Shown: in pieces, positions 50,115 to 59,177 of the stretch
Position numbering within the stretch: position 1 is the first letter of the stretch
How the letters are laid out: each line of letters begins with the position of its first letter
Assembly: GCA_019187195.1 (NCBI GenBank)
Contig: JABAQT010000028.1
Location: 4,202-68,201, forward strand
Origin: Bryobacteraceae bacterium
GTDB taxonomy: Bacteria; Acidobacteriota; Terriglobia; Bryobacterales; Bryobacteraceae
Reading direction: 5' to 3'
Length of the DNA: 64,000 nucleotides
Program-made: the position numbers and the translations under genes
Notes under the pieces: model-generated
Database searches by the model: none
What the model was told of the DNA's origin: nothing
Seen by the model: the letters and a program-made list of their open reading frames with translations, nothing else

Positions 50115-51506
50115 TTACCTCCTGACTGCCTGCCTGGCGCGCAAACTCTCCAAAATTCGATCTCCCGCCTGTGAGACGCTCCCTGCTCCCAACGTGATCA
50201 CGGCGTCGCCGCTACGCGCCGCCTCCGTGATCAGGCGGATCCCTTCCTCCATCCCGCCGGCGTATTCCGCCGACTTGTGCCCGAAATTCCGCAACCGCTC
50301 CACCAGCGTCCTCGCGTGCACCCCCTCCATCGGCTTCTCCGAAGCCGCGTACACGTCCAACACCCACACCATGTCCGCATCGTGGAATGAACGCGCGAAG
50401 TCCTCCATCAGCGCCGCCGTCCGCGTATAGCGGTGCGGCTGAAACAATACCAGCACACGCTCATACCGGCATACGCGCGCCGTCGCCAGCGTCGCCCGGA
50501 TCTCCGTTGGATGGTGCCCGTAATCGTCGATTACCGTTACCCCGTCCACGCTCCCCCGTATCTGAAACCGCCGGTCCACCCCGCTGAAATTCTGGAGCCC
50601 TTCCCGTATCTTCTCGACCGGAACCTCCAGCTCCAGCGCCACCGCCGCCGCCGCCGCCGCGTTCAGCACGTTATGCCGCCCCGGCACGCACACCCGGAAT
50701 GTCCCCAGGTCCCGCCCCTGCAGCTTCAGCCCGAATTCGCTCTCCGCCGGCCCCGCCGCGCACGACGTGATGATCAGATCCGATTGCGGATTCACGCCAT
50801 ACGTCACGCATCGCCGCTGCACCCCCGGCAGGATCCGCTGCACGTTCTCATCGTCCAGGCAGAGAATCGCCGCGCCGTAAAAAGGCACCTTGTTTACGAA
50901 CTCCTTGAACGCCGCCAGAATCTCCTCGATCGAACGATAATGGTCCAGGTGCTCGCGGTCGATGTTCGTCACCACCGCCAGTATGGGAGCCAACTTCAGA
51001 AACGATCCGTCGCTTTCGTCCGACTCCACCACCAGAAACTCGCTCTTGCCGACCCGGGCGTTCGCGCCGCCCATGCCTCTCACTCTTCCCCCCACCACCA
51101 CCGTCGGATCGAGCCCCGCATGGCTCAGCACCGAAGCCGTCATCGATGTCGTGGTCGTCTTCCCGTGGCTCCCGCCCACCGCGATGCCGTACTTGAGCCG
51201 CATCAGTTCCGCCAGCAGTTCCCCGCGCGGAATCACGGGAATCTGCAGCCGCCGCGCCTCCACCACCTCCGGATTCATCGGATCCACCGCCGAACTCACC
51301 ACCAGCGCCTTCGCGCCGGCCACGTACGAGGCGTCGTGCCCCTCCCGTATCTTCGCCCCCAGCCCCGCCAGCCGCTCCGTCACCGGCCCCAGCTTGAGAT
51401 CCGATCCCGTAATCTCGTACCCCATGTTCAGCAACACCTCGGCGATGCCGCTCATCCCGATGCCGCCGATTCCCGTGAAGTGAAAACGCTGGGGCTTAAA
51501 AAACAT
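50115..51506 (-). CDS. murC: UDP-N-acetylmuramate--L-alanine ligase MurC
   Basis: This 463-residue ligase adds the first residue of the stem peptide. It begins HFTGIGGIGMSGIAEVL, the UDP-binding start, and has the ATP motif GGSHGKTTT, then DYGHHPTEI and LFQPHRYTRT, all typical of MurC. It lies 36 bases after murG, with a promoter candidate in that gap, and ends at ATG-overlapping distance of ftsQ. Size and motifs are normal. Confidence 0.97.
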   Translation of the reverse strand: MFFKPQRFHFTGIGGIGMSGIAEVLLNMGYEITGSDLKLGPVTERLAGLGAKIREGHDASYVAGAKALVVSSAVDPMNPEVVEARRLQIPVIPRGELLAELMRLKYGIAVGGSHGKTTTTSMTASVLSHAGLDPTVVVGGRVRGMGGANARVGKSEFLVVESDESDGSFLKLAPILAVVTNIDREHLDHYRSIEEILAAFKEFVNKVPFYGAAILCLDDENVQRILPGVQRRCVTYGVNPQSDLIITSCAAGPAESEFGLKLQGRDLGTFRVCVPGRHNVLNAAAAAAVALELEVPVEKIREGLQNFSGVDRRFQIRGSVDGVTVIDDYGHHPTEIRATLATARVCRYERVLVLFQPHRYTRTAALMEDFARSFHDADMVWVLDVYAASEKPMEGVHARTLVERLRNFGHKSAEYAGGMEEGIRLITEAARSGDAVITLGAGSVSQAGDRILESLRARQAVRR

Positions 51507-51517
51507 TTTTATGTCTA

Positions 51518-51546
51518 ATTGTTCCGGCTTCCCGCGCGGGTGTCAA
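51518..51546 (-). promoter_or_regulatory. Internal dcw promoter before murC, -35 overlapping the murG stop
   Basis: On the minus strand a consensus TTGACA (51541-51546) and AACAAT (51518-51523) are 17 bases apart. The TGA of murG lies inside the -35. Transcription would start near 51511, about 5 bases before the murC ATG, so the message would be almost leaderless and would cover murC-ftsQ-ftsA-ftsZ. Confidence 0.6.
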
Positions 51547-52697
51547 CTCCTTTTCCGCCTCCCGCCCGACGCCTCCTCTTCCAGAATCTCCGCCGCCCGC
51601 CGCGCCGCTCCCGGCCGCGCGAACTGCCGCGCCGCCTCTCCCATCCGCTCGAGCGCGCCCGGAGCCTCCGCCAGGCTCCGCACCGTATGAAACAGCTCCT
51701 CTCCCGTCATCTCCCTGTCCAGCACCAGGCGCGCCGCCCCCGCCTTCGACATCGCCTCGGCGTTCCGCAACTGGTGCTCATCCGCCGCGAACGGATACGG
51801 CGTCAGAATCGACGGCTTGCCCGCCGCCGCCAGTTCCGCCACCGCCCCCGCCCCCGACCGGCATACCACCAGGTCCGATTGCGCGAACGCGCGCGGCATG
51901 TTCTCGATGAACGGCGTCACCTGCCCGTCGCACCCCAATTCCCGGAACGCCTCCGCCAGCCGTGCGTAATCCTGGGAGCCCGTCTGGTGGATCCAGCGGA
52001 TCGCCACCTGGTTGGCGCGGAACAACCGCCAGCTCGCCTCCCCCGCGTCGTTCAACCGCCGCGACCCGCGGCTCCCGCCCGTCACCAGCACCGTCAGCTT
52101 CCCGCCCGGAGTCTTCTTCGGAATCTCGAAAAATTCGCTTCGCACCGGCAAACCCGTCATCTCGATCCGGTCCGCCGGAAAATACTCCCTCGCTTCCGGA
52201 AAGCTCAGGCATGCGCGCGCCGCGATCTTCGCCATGTAGCGGTTCGCCATCCCCGGCATCGCGTTCGGCTCCATCAGCACCACCGGCCGCCGCAGAATCC
52301 ACGCCGCCAGCGTCGCCGGACCCGCCACGTATCCCCCCATGCTGAATACCGCCGCCGGCCGGTACCGCCGGATCAGCCGCATCGATTGCGCCACCGCCGC
52401 CGGCAACTGCCACACCGTCCGCAGCGTCTGCTTCCACCCCACCCGCTTCAATCCACCGATCTCGATGAACTCCAGCGGTATGTTCTCCGGCGGCACCAGC
52501 TTGCTTTCGAGGCCCTCCCTTGTCCCCACGAAAAATGCCGCATGTCCGCGCCTGCGCAACTCCCGCGCCACCGCGATCGCCGGAAACACGTGCCCGCCCG
52601 TGCCTCCGCCCGTCAACAGAAACGTGAACCGCGCGCCGCCTTTCCCCGGAACGGACGTCTTCTTCCTCTCATACAGGTGGCGTATGCGTACTCTCAT
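51543..52697 (-). CDS. murG: UDP-GlcNAc:lipid I N-acetylglucosaminyltransferase MurG
   Basis: This 384-residue membrane-associated GT-B glycosyltransferase converts lipid I to lipid II. The N-domain motif GGGTGGHVFPA is at ~30-40, and the C-domain donor-site motifs are VTGGSRGSRRLND and CRSGAGAVAELAAAGKPSILTPYP. The N-terminus has ~25 residues (RIRHLYERKKTSVPGKGG) more than most homologues, but no better internal start is evident. It starts 7 bases after the ftsW stop. Confidence 0.95.
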   Translation of the reverse strand: MRVRIRHLYERKKTSVPGKGGARFTFLLTGGGTGGHVFPAIAVARELRRRGHAAFFVGTREGLESKLVPPENIPLEFIEIGGLKRVGWKQTLRTVWQLPAAVAQSMRLIRRYRPAAVFSMGGYVAGPATLAAWILRRPVVLMEPNAMPGMANRYMAKIAARACLSFPEAREYFPADRIEMTGLPVRSEFFEIPKKTPGGKLTVLVTGGSRGSRRLNDAGEASWRLFRANQVAIRWIHQTGSQDYARLAEAFRELGCDGQVTPFIENMPRAFAQSDLVVCRSGAGAVAELAAAGKPSILTPYPFAADEHQLRNAEAMSKAGAARLVLDREMTGEELFHTVRSLAEAPGALERMGEAARQFARPGAARRAAEILEEEASGGRRKRS

Positions 52698-52704
52698 CCG
52701 CTGC

Positions 52705-53844
52705 CTACCCCGCGTGATCGCTGACGCTCATCAGTATGCCGAGCAATGTCAGCGTGCTCAGCAGGGAACTTCCTCCATAGCTGATCATCGGAAGATTCAT
52801 CCCCTTGTTGGGAGCCATGTCCAGCACGACGCTCATATGAATCAGCGCCTGCGCCAGCACCAGCGTGCTCACCCCCAGCGCCAGAAACCTCCCGAAGTCG
52901 TCCGTAACCAGCCAGTACAGCCGGACCCCGCGATAAAAAATCAACACGAACACCGCCAGCACCCCTGCCGCGCCCACCAGCCCCAGTTCTTCCCCCACCA
53001 CCGCGTAAATAAAATCGTTGTGCGCCTCCGGCAGAAACAACAGCTTCTGCCTGCTCTTCATCAGCCCCAGCCCCCCAAACCCCCCCGATCCCACCGCGAT
53101 CTTCGATTGCCTCACCTGGTATCCCACATCCCGCGACGCCAGCGACTTGTCCGCCTGCTTCCGGATCCAGCCCTTGGGGTCGATCACGCTCAGCACCTTA
53201 TATTCCGGATCCAGGTACCCGATGACTCTCAGGATCCGGTACGGCTTCGAAAGGATGGCCGCCGACACCGCCAGCACCCCCGCCGCCAGCGCGATCAGAA
53301 AATACCGCCGGTCGAGTCCGGCGACATAAAATACCGCCGCCGCCGTTATCATCAACACCGCCGCCGTCCCCATATCGGCCACAATCACACTCCCCGCGAG
53401 CACGCTTAACGCCAGCGCCGCCGGCCCCACGGTATGCTTCGTGTTGATCGCGTTCAGCCGCCGTGTCACGAACCACGCCAGAAAGATCACCAGCGCCGGC
53501 TTGGCGAACTCCGACGGCTGGATGCCCGCCGTCCCGATATTCAACCACCGGTGTGTCCGCCCGTCGCGGAAATACGCCGCCACCAGCAGCCCCAGCACGA
53601 TTCCCAGCGGAGCAAAAGCCCACGTCGGTCCGTCCAGGCTGTGATAATCCTTCCGCTTGAAGTACATCAGAACCGCGAACGACACCACCGCCCAGCCCAC
53701 CTGGCGGTAGAGGAAATACTGCGGATTCCCGTAGCGTACGCCCGCCATCACGCTCGACGCGCTGTACATCATCACAATCCCGAAACACACCGTCAGCACT
53801 ACCGAGGTAAAAAGTATCCAATCCGTCTTGATCTGCTGGGCCAT
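52705..53844 (-). CDS. ftsW: Septal peptidoglycan glycosyltransferase FtsW
   Basis: This 379-residue SEDS-family polymerase has about ten membrane helices. RWLNIGTAGIQPSEFAKPALVIFLA and the late motif NKGMNLPMISYGGSS are the family hallmarks; the catalytic-type acidic residue is in the large loop (FLPEAHNDFIYAVVGEELG). ATG 53844 (MAQQIKTDW) is the chosen start; an upstream extension in the same frame lies within murD and is not conserved-looking. The gap to murD is 4 bases. Whether it is FtsW or RodA is settled by dcw context. Confidence 0.94.
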   Translation of the reverse strand: MAQQIKTDWILFTSVVLTVCFGIVMMYSASSVMAGVRYGNPQYFLYRQVGWAVVSFAVLMYFKRKDYHSLDGPTWAFAPLGIVLGLLVAAYFRDGRTHRWLNIGTAGIQPSEFAKPALVIFLAWFVTRRLNAINTKHTVGPAALALSVLAGSVIVADMGTAAVLMITAAAVFYVAGLDRRYFLIALAAGVLAVSAAILSKPYRILRVIGYLDPEYKVLSVIDPKGWIRKQADKSLASRDVGYQVRQSKIAVGSGGFGGLGLMKSRQKLLFLPEAHNDFIYAVVGEELGLVGAAGVLAVFVLIFYRGVRLYWLVTDDFGRFLALGVSTLVLAQALIHMSVVLDMAPNKGMNLPMISYGGSSLLSTLTLLGILMSVSDHAG

Positions 53845-53848
53845 GCGC

Positions 53849-55198
53849 CTATCGCTCCCCCCGGTTGATTCCCACAATCTTAGCAACAAATGTTTTAAAC
53901 ATTCTGCCCCGATGTTCGTAGTTCTCGAACTGGTCAAAACTGGCGCAGGCCGGGGCCAGCAGCACCGTATCCCCCGGCCGGGCGCGCCCGGCCGCGTACC
54001 GCACCGCGTTCTCCAGCGTCCCGCAGCGCTCCACCGGAGCCGCGTCCCCGATCTCCGAGGCGATCTTCTCCGCCGCCGCGCCGATCAACAGCGCCGCCCG
54101 CGCCTTCTCCTTCAGCGGCCCGGCCAGCGGCCTGTAGTCGCTCCCCTTGTCCTTGCCCCCCAGAATGATCCACAATCCGCCGCCGAATGCCGCGATCGCC
54201 TTCAGCGTCGCATCCACGTTGGTCGCCTTCGAATCGTTGTAATACGCCACTCCGTCCGCCTCGCGCACGAACTCGAGCCGGTGTTCGACTCCCGGAAAGC
54301 TCCGTACCGCCGCGCGGATCCCCTCCATCCCCGCGCCCGCCAAATGCGCCGCCGCGGCCGCCGCCATCACGTTCTCAATGTTGTGCCGCCCCCTCAACGG
54401 AATCTCCGTTGCCGGCATCAATCCCTCCCCGCCCCGCTCGATCCAGTCTCCTCTCAGCCGCCATTCCGCTTCCCGCCCCTCCACGCTGAACCATACCGGC
54501 GTCGACGAGATCCCCGCCGCGTATCCCCTCACCGTCGGGTCATCCGCGTTCAACACCGCCCAATCTCCCGCTCCCTGTGTCTCGAACAACCGCCGCTTCG
54601 CGGCCGCGTACGCCGCGAACGTATGATGCCGGTCCAGGTGGTCCGGTGTCACGTTCACGCACACCCCGATCGCCGCCCGGAACCGCTCCACGGTCTCCAG
54701 CTGAAAACTCGACAACTCGAGAACATTCCACTGGTCTTCCCGCGACGATCCCGTCATCCCCGCCGGAGCCAGCCCGATGTTCCCCCCCACTTGGCAGGCG
54801 ATTCCACACTCCTTCAGCAGGTGCCCTGTCAGCGCCGTCGTCGTCGTCTTCCCGTTCGACCCCGTTATCCCGATCACCGGCCCCCGCAGATACCACGAAG
54901 CCAGTTCCACCTCTCCAATGACCTTCGCCCCGCTCTTCCTCCCCGCCTCGACCTCCGGCAGATCCACCGGTACGCCCGGCGACAGCACGATCAGGTCGAA
55001 GCCCCGGAACAGGTCCACGCTCTGCGCCGAAAACGCCACGCCCAGCCGCTCCAACACCGCAACCGCGCCGGCAATCTGTTCCACCGGCCTCGAATCGGTG
55101 CCCTGAACCCGCGCACCCTTCTCCACCAGCAGTTCAATCGCCGCAAGCCCCGACTTGCCGAGGCCAACCACCAGCGCCTTCGAACCTGTAAGATCCAT
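53849..55198 (-). CDS. murD: UDP-N-acetylmuramoylalanine--D-glutamate ligase MurD
   Basis: This 449-residue ligase adds D-glutamate. ALVVGLGKSGLAAIELL opens the UDP-binding domain, the ATP motif is GITGSNGKTTTTAL, and NDSKATNVDATLKAI and LAPACASFDQFENYEHRG near the end are MurD-specific. It follows mraY (7-base gap) and precedes ftsW (4-base gap). Everything is typical in length and order. Confidence 0.97.
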   Translation of the reverse strand: MDLTGSKALVVGLGKSGLAAIELLVEKGARVQGTDSRPVEQIAGAVAVLERLGVAFSAQSVDLFRGFDLIVLSPGVPVDLPEVEAGRKSGAKVIGEVELASWYLRGPVIGITGSNGKTTTTALTGHLLKECGIACQVGGNIGLAPAGMTGSSREDQWNVLELSSFQLETVERFRAAIGVCVNVTPDHLDRHHTFAAYAAAKRRLFETQGAGDWAVLNADDPTVRGYAAGISSTPVWFSVEGREAEWRLRGDWIERGGEGLMPATEIPLRGRHNIENVMAAAAAAHLAGAGMEGIRAAVRSFPGVEHRLEFVREADGVAYYNDSKATNVDATLKAIAAFGGGLWIILGGKDKGSDYRPLAGPLKEKARAALLIGAAAEKIASEIGDAAPVERCGTLENAVRYAAGRARPGDTVLLAPACASFDQFENYEHRGRMFKTFVAKIVGINRGER

Positions 55199-55205
55199 CG
55201 CCCCG

Positions 55206-56339
55206 CTACCTCAACTTCAACGTCGTCAACGCGAACAGCGCCATCACCAGGCCCACGATCCAGAACCGCACAATCACCTTCGATTCGTGCCATCCGATCG
55301 CCTCGAAATGATGGTGCAGCGGGGCCATCTTGAAAATCCGCTTCTTCCGCAACTTGTAGCTGCCCACCTGCAGAATCACCGACAGGCATTCGATCACGAA
55401 CACCCCGCCCACGAACAACAGCAGAACCTCCTGCTTGATCAACACCGCGATCGTCCCCAACCCTCCCCCGAGCGAAAGCGAACCCACATCCCCCATGAAC
55501 ACTTCCGCCGGATGCGCGTTGTACCACAGAAACGCCAGCGACGCTCCGGTCATTGCCCCGCAGAACACCGTCAACTCGCTCGCGCCCGGCAACCGCGACA
55601 AGTCGAGATAGGTCGCAAACTGCGCGTGCCCGCTCACGTACGTCAGCACCGTCATCGCCCCCGACGCGATGATCATCAATCCGATCGCCAGCCCGTCCAG
55701 TCCGTCCGCCAGGTTTACCCCGTTCGCCGCCCCAACCAGCACCGTCTCGAGAAAAAGAAAGTAGAACACGAACGCCACCGGGTATGTCCAGGGGCTTCCC
55801 AACATCGAATTGATCAGCAGGTTCGGCCGGTAGGACTTCACAAACGGAATGTTCATCTCGGTCGAGTACATTCCCTTGGCGTGCAGCGCCAGCAGGAACA
55901 TTCCCACCACCAGGGCCGCCAGCACCTGAAGCAGAAACTTGCCCCGCGCCGTCAGCCCCAGGTTCCGCATCCGCTTCATCTTCGTGTAATCGTCATAAAA
56001 GCCGATCGCCCCGAAACTCAACAGCCCGAACAGCGCCACCCATACATATGGATTCCGTAGATTCGTGAACAGCAGCGTCGGCACCACAATCGACACCACA
56101 ATCAGCAGCCCGCCCATTGTCGGCGTCCCTGCTTTCTTCTGATGCGACTTCGGCCCGTCCTCCCGTATATGCTGCCCGATTTGAAAGTCCCGCAGTTTGC
56201 GGATCAGCACCGGACCAAGCAGGATGCCCAGCGCCAGCGCCGTCAGGCTCGCCAGCGCCGTGCGGAACGTGGCGTATCCGAACAGCCGGAACACGCTGAT
56301 ATTCGGGAATAGCTTTTCAAAAAACAGCCAGTACAGCAT
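55206..56339 (-). CDS. mraY: Phospho-MurNAc-pentapeptide transferase MraY
   Basis: This 377-residue integral membrane enzyme makes lipid I from UDP-MurNAc-pentapeptide and undecaprenyl phosphate. It has about ten helices. The catalytic segments are GLLSFGAIGFYDDYTK (DDxxK), NGVNLADGLDGLAIG, GDVGSLSLGG and the final APLHHHFEAIGWHESKVIVRFWI. The gap to murF is 3 bases. All aspartates and the HHH loop needed for Mg2+ and substrate binding are visible. Confidence 0.97.
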   Translation of the reverse strand: MLYWLFFEKLFPNISVFRLFGYATFRTALASLTALALGILLGPVLIRKLRDFQIGQHIREDGPKSHQKKAGTPTMGGLLIVVSIVVPTLLFTNLRNPYVWVALFGLLSFGAIGFYDDYTKMKRMRNLGLTARGKFLLQVLAALVVGMFLLALHAKGMYSTEMNIPFVKSYRPNLLINSMLGSPWTYPVAFVFYFLFLETVLVGAANGVNLADGLDGLAIGLMIIASGAMTVLTYVSGHAQFATYLDLSRLPGASELTVFCGAMTGASLAFLWYNAHPAEVFMGDVGSLSLGGGLGTIAVLIKQEVLLLFVGGVFVIECLSVILQVGSYKLRKKRIFKMAPLHHHFEAIGWHESKVIVRFWIVGLVMALFALTTLKLR

Positions 56340-56342
56340 CGT

Positions 56343-57692
56343 CTATCCCAATGCCCTCTCGAGGGCAAGCTCCACACGCGTGCCGCGCGATCCCTTCCAT
56401 AGGATGACATCCCCCTGGCGCGCCATCCCCTTCACGAACTCGCCCGCCTCCACCGGATCCTCGAAAAAATACGCCGACCCGGCCGGCAGGCCTGATTCCA
56501 CCGCCGCCTCCACCGCGCACCTCGCCGCGCCCCGTATCCCGACAAGTACATCCGTTCCATTCCTCGCGGCCTGGACTCCCATCTCACGGTGCAGCGGCTC
56601 CGACCACTTCCCCAACTCCAGCATCTCTCCGAGCACCGCGATGCGCCGCTTCGCCGGCGTGTCCGCCAACAACTCCAGCATCGCCCGCGCCGCCCCCGGA
56701 TTCGAGTTGTAGCAGTCGTTGATGTGTAGAATCCCGTTCCTCTCCACCACCTTCCCCCGCATCGCCCCGGGTTCGATCGCCTTTGCCGCCTCCACAACTT
56801 CCTCCGGACGGATTCCATACACCGACGCCACCGCGATCCCCGCAAGCAGGTTCGAAATGCCGTGGCGGCCGGCCAGCCTGCTTTCCATATAGGAGCCGCC
56901 TACGCGAAAACGCACTCCATCGAGAGAATACCGCACCTCCTCCGCCCGCACCTTCGCCCCTTCGGAAATTCCGTACGTCAACACGCGCCCTTTGCAGTGT
57001 TCCCCAAACCGCGCCACGCGCTCGTCGTCCGCGTTCAACACCGCCACGCCGTCCTCGGGCAGAGCCTCGATCAGTTCGCGCTTGGCCGCCGCCACTTCTT
57101 CCACCGAACTGAAGTTCTCCACGTGCGCGTACCCCACGTTGGTCACCACGCCCACGCGCGGCTTCGCAATCCGCGCCAGCGCCGCGATCTCTCCTCCGTG
57201 GTTCATCCCCATCTCCACCACCGCCGCCTCGCTCTCCTCGGCGAGCCGCAGCAGCGTCAACGGCACTCCGATGTGGTTATTCAAATTTCCCACGGTCTTT
57301 CCCACAGCCATCCGCACTCCGAGCATCGCCGCGATCACGTCCTTCGTGGTCGTCTTGCCCGCGCTGCCCGTCACCCCGATCACCTCCCTCCCCCATTGCT
57401 CGCGCGCCCAGGAACCGAGCGCCTCGAGCGCGCCCTGCGTATCCTCCACCACAACCAGCGTCCTTCCCGCCTCCCAATCCGGCGGCGCGTGATCCACCAC
57501 CGCCGCCGCCGCACCCCTCGCGAACGCCTCGCCCAAATAGGCGTGCCCGTCGTGATTGGGCCCGCGCAGCGCGAAAAACAGGTCCCCCCGCTCGAGCGTC
57601 CGCGTATCCACGCTCCACCCCGTGATCTCCGCGTCCGCCCCCGGAACCGCCGCGCCCAGCGCCCCGGCGACCTCTCTGATCGAAAACTTCAT
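56343..57692 (-). CDS. murF: UDP-MurNAc-tripeptide--D-alanyl-D-alanine ligase MurF
   Basis: This 449-residue ligase adds D-Ala-D-Ala. The ATP motif is GVTGSAGKTTTKD, preceded by the N-domain segment DTRTLERGDLFFALRGPNHDGHAYL. INDCYNSNPGAARAML and the ending LWKGSRGTRVELALERAL are MurF features. The ATG overlaps the murE stop by 4 bases (ATGA), so the two are translationally coupled. The enzyme needs D-Ala-D-Ala, but ddl is not in the cluster. Confidence 0.96.
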   Translation of the reverse strand: MKFSIREVAGALGAAVPGADAEITGWSVDTRTLERGDLFFALRGPNHDGHAYLGEAFARGAAAAVVDHAPPDWEAGRTLVVVEDTQGALEALGSWAREQWGREVIGVTGSAGKTTTKDVIAAMLGVRMAVGKTVGNLNNHIGVPLTLLRLAEESEAAVVEMGMNHGGEIAALARIAKPRVGVVTNVGYAHVENFSSVEEVAAAKRELIEALPEDGVAVLNADDERVARFGEHCKGRVLTYGISEGAKVRAEEVRYSLDGVRFRVGGSYMESRLAGRHGISNLLAGIAVASVYGIRPEEVVEAAKAIEPGAMRGKVVERNGILHINDCYNSNPGAARAMLELLADTPAKRRIAVLGEMLELGKWSEPLHREMGVQAARNGTDVLVGIRGAARCAVEAAVESGLPAGSAYFFEDPVEAGEFVKGMARQGDVILWKGSRGTRVELALERALG

Positions 57693-59176
57693 CCCTGCTT
57701 CCGGCGGTAGCCGAACTCCCGCAACACCTCCCGTGCCTTCTCTCCGTCATCGAAAAGAATCGTTTGATCCCGCAGAACCTGGTACGTTTCGTGCCCCTTC
57801 CCGGCGAGCAGGATCAGGTCCCCCGGCCGCGCTTCCTCCACCGCGAGGCGAATGGCGCGCGCCCGGTCGGCTTCCACCAGGTGCGGCGTGTCGTACCGCC
57901 GCAACCCCACCAGCGCGTCATTGATGATATTCAGCGGATCCTCCGAACGCGGGTTGTCCGACGTCAAGACAACGAAGTCGCTCAACTCGCCCGCCGCCAT
58001 ACCCATCAATGGACGCTTGGTCCGGTCCCGGTCCCCGCCGCAGCCGAAAACCGTGATCACCCTCTTCGGTTTCAGGCTCCGCGCCACCCGGATCGCGTTC
58101 CTCAACGCATCCGGCGTGTGCGCGTAATCCACTACAAAGAGAAATGGCTGGCCTTCGTCCACACGCTCGAAACGCCCCGCCACCGCCTCGCATTCCGCAA
58201 TTCCCGCTGCAATCATTCCCAATTCCAGTCCATATGAAATTCCCACTCCGCACGCGGCCAGAATGTTGTACACATTCACCTCGCCCACCAGCCGGGACCG
58301 CACCCCCGCCGCCGCTCCCCCATACCGCAGCGTGAACCGCAATCCGTCAAATCCAAGCTCCACGTCCTCCGCCCGTACCGCCGCGCCGCTTCCCAGCCCG
58401 TACGTGAGCGTCTTCGTCTCCTCCCCGGGAGCCAGCCGCCGCCCGTATTCGTCGTCCGCGTTGATCACCGCCCATTCCGGAGCCCCCGCTCCGTTGGCGA
58501 AAAACAGCGTCCGCTTCGCTTCGAAGTACTCCTCCATCGACGCGTGAAAGTCCAGGTGGTCCTGGCTCAGGTTCGTGAACACCACCGTATGAAACTGCAG
58601 CGCGTAGACCCGCCCCAGCGCCAGGCCGTGCGAGGAAACCTCCATCGTCACCTGCGTCCCGCCCCTCGCCCGCAACCGGTCGAACAACCGGTACAGATCG
58701 AGCGATTCGGGAGTCGTGTTCACCGCCTTCAGCCGCTCCCCAGCCACCTGGTTCCCAATCGTTCCCAGCACCGCGGTCACCTTCCCCGCATGCCGCAGCA
58801 CCGCGTCAATCAGGTAGGTTACCGTCGTCTTCCCGTTCGTCCCCGTGACTCCCGTCAACCTCAGGTCCCGCTCCGGCGCTCCATGGAAGTTCCGGCACGC
58901 CAGCGCCAGCGCTCGCCTTCCATGCTCCACCTGAATCCATGGAATTCCCTCGCCCTCCAACTCCGGCAGTTCGCTCACCACGGCCACCGCCCCGCTCTCC
59001 ATGGCCTGCCGCGCGTACCGCCGCCCGTCGTCCCGCGCCCCCGGAAACGCGAAAAACAGATTACCGGACCTTATTTTCCTGGAATCATACTCCAGCCCCG
59101 TTACCGCGCGATCCCGCACCTCCACCGGGATTCCGGTGCGCACGGGCACACCCGCAAGCACTGCTCTCGTGTCCAT
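57689..59176 (-). CDS. murE: UDP-MurNAc-dipeptide ligase MurE, probably meso-diaminopimelate-adding
   Basis: This 495-residue ligase adds the third residue of the stem peptide. It has the N-domain segment DSRKIRSGNLFFAFPGARDDGRRY, ATP motif GVTGTNGKTT, and FGCGGDRDRTKRP. The amino-acid-specificity motif is DNPR (in SDNPRSEDP), which in characterised enzymes goes with meso-diaminopimelate rather than lysine. It is 1 base after the ftsI-type gene and overlaps murF by 4 bases. Length is typical. Confidence 0.96.
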   Translation of the reverse strand: MDTRAVLAGVPVRTGIPVEVRDRAVTGLEYDSRKIRSGNLFFAFPGARDDGRRYARQAMESGAVAVVSELPELEGEGIPWIQVEHGRRALALACRNFHGAPERDLRLTGVTGTNGKTTVTYLIDAVLRHAGKVTAVLGTIGNQVAGERLKAVNTTPESLDLYRLFDRLRARGGTQVTMEVSSHGLALGRVYALQFHTVVFTNLSQDHLDFHASMEEYFEAKRTLFFANGAGAPEWAVINADDEYGRRLAPGEETKTLTYGLGSGAAVRAEDVELGFDGLRFTLRYGGAAAGVRSRLVGEVNVYNILAACGVGISYGLELGMIAAGIAECEAVAGRFERVDEGQPFLFVVDYAHTPDALRNAIRVARSLKPKRVITVFGCGGDRDRTKRPLMGMAAGELSDFVVLTSDNPRSEDPLNIINDALVGLRRYDTPHLVEADRARAIRLAVEEARPGDLILLAGKGHETYQVLRDQTILFDDGEKAREVLREFGYRRKQG

Positions 59177-59177
59177 A

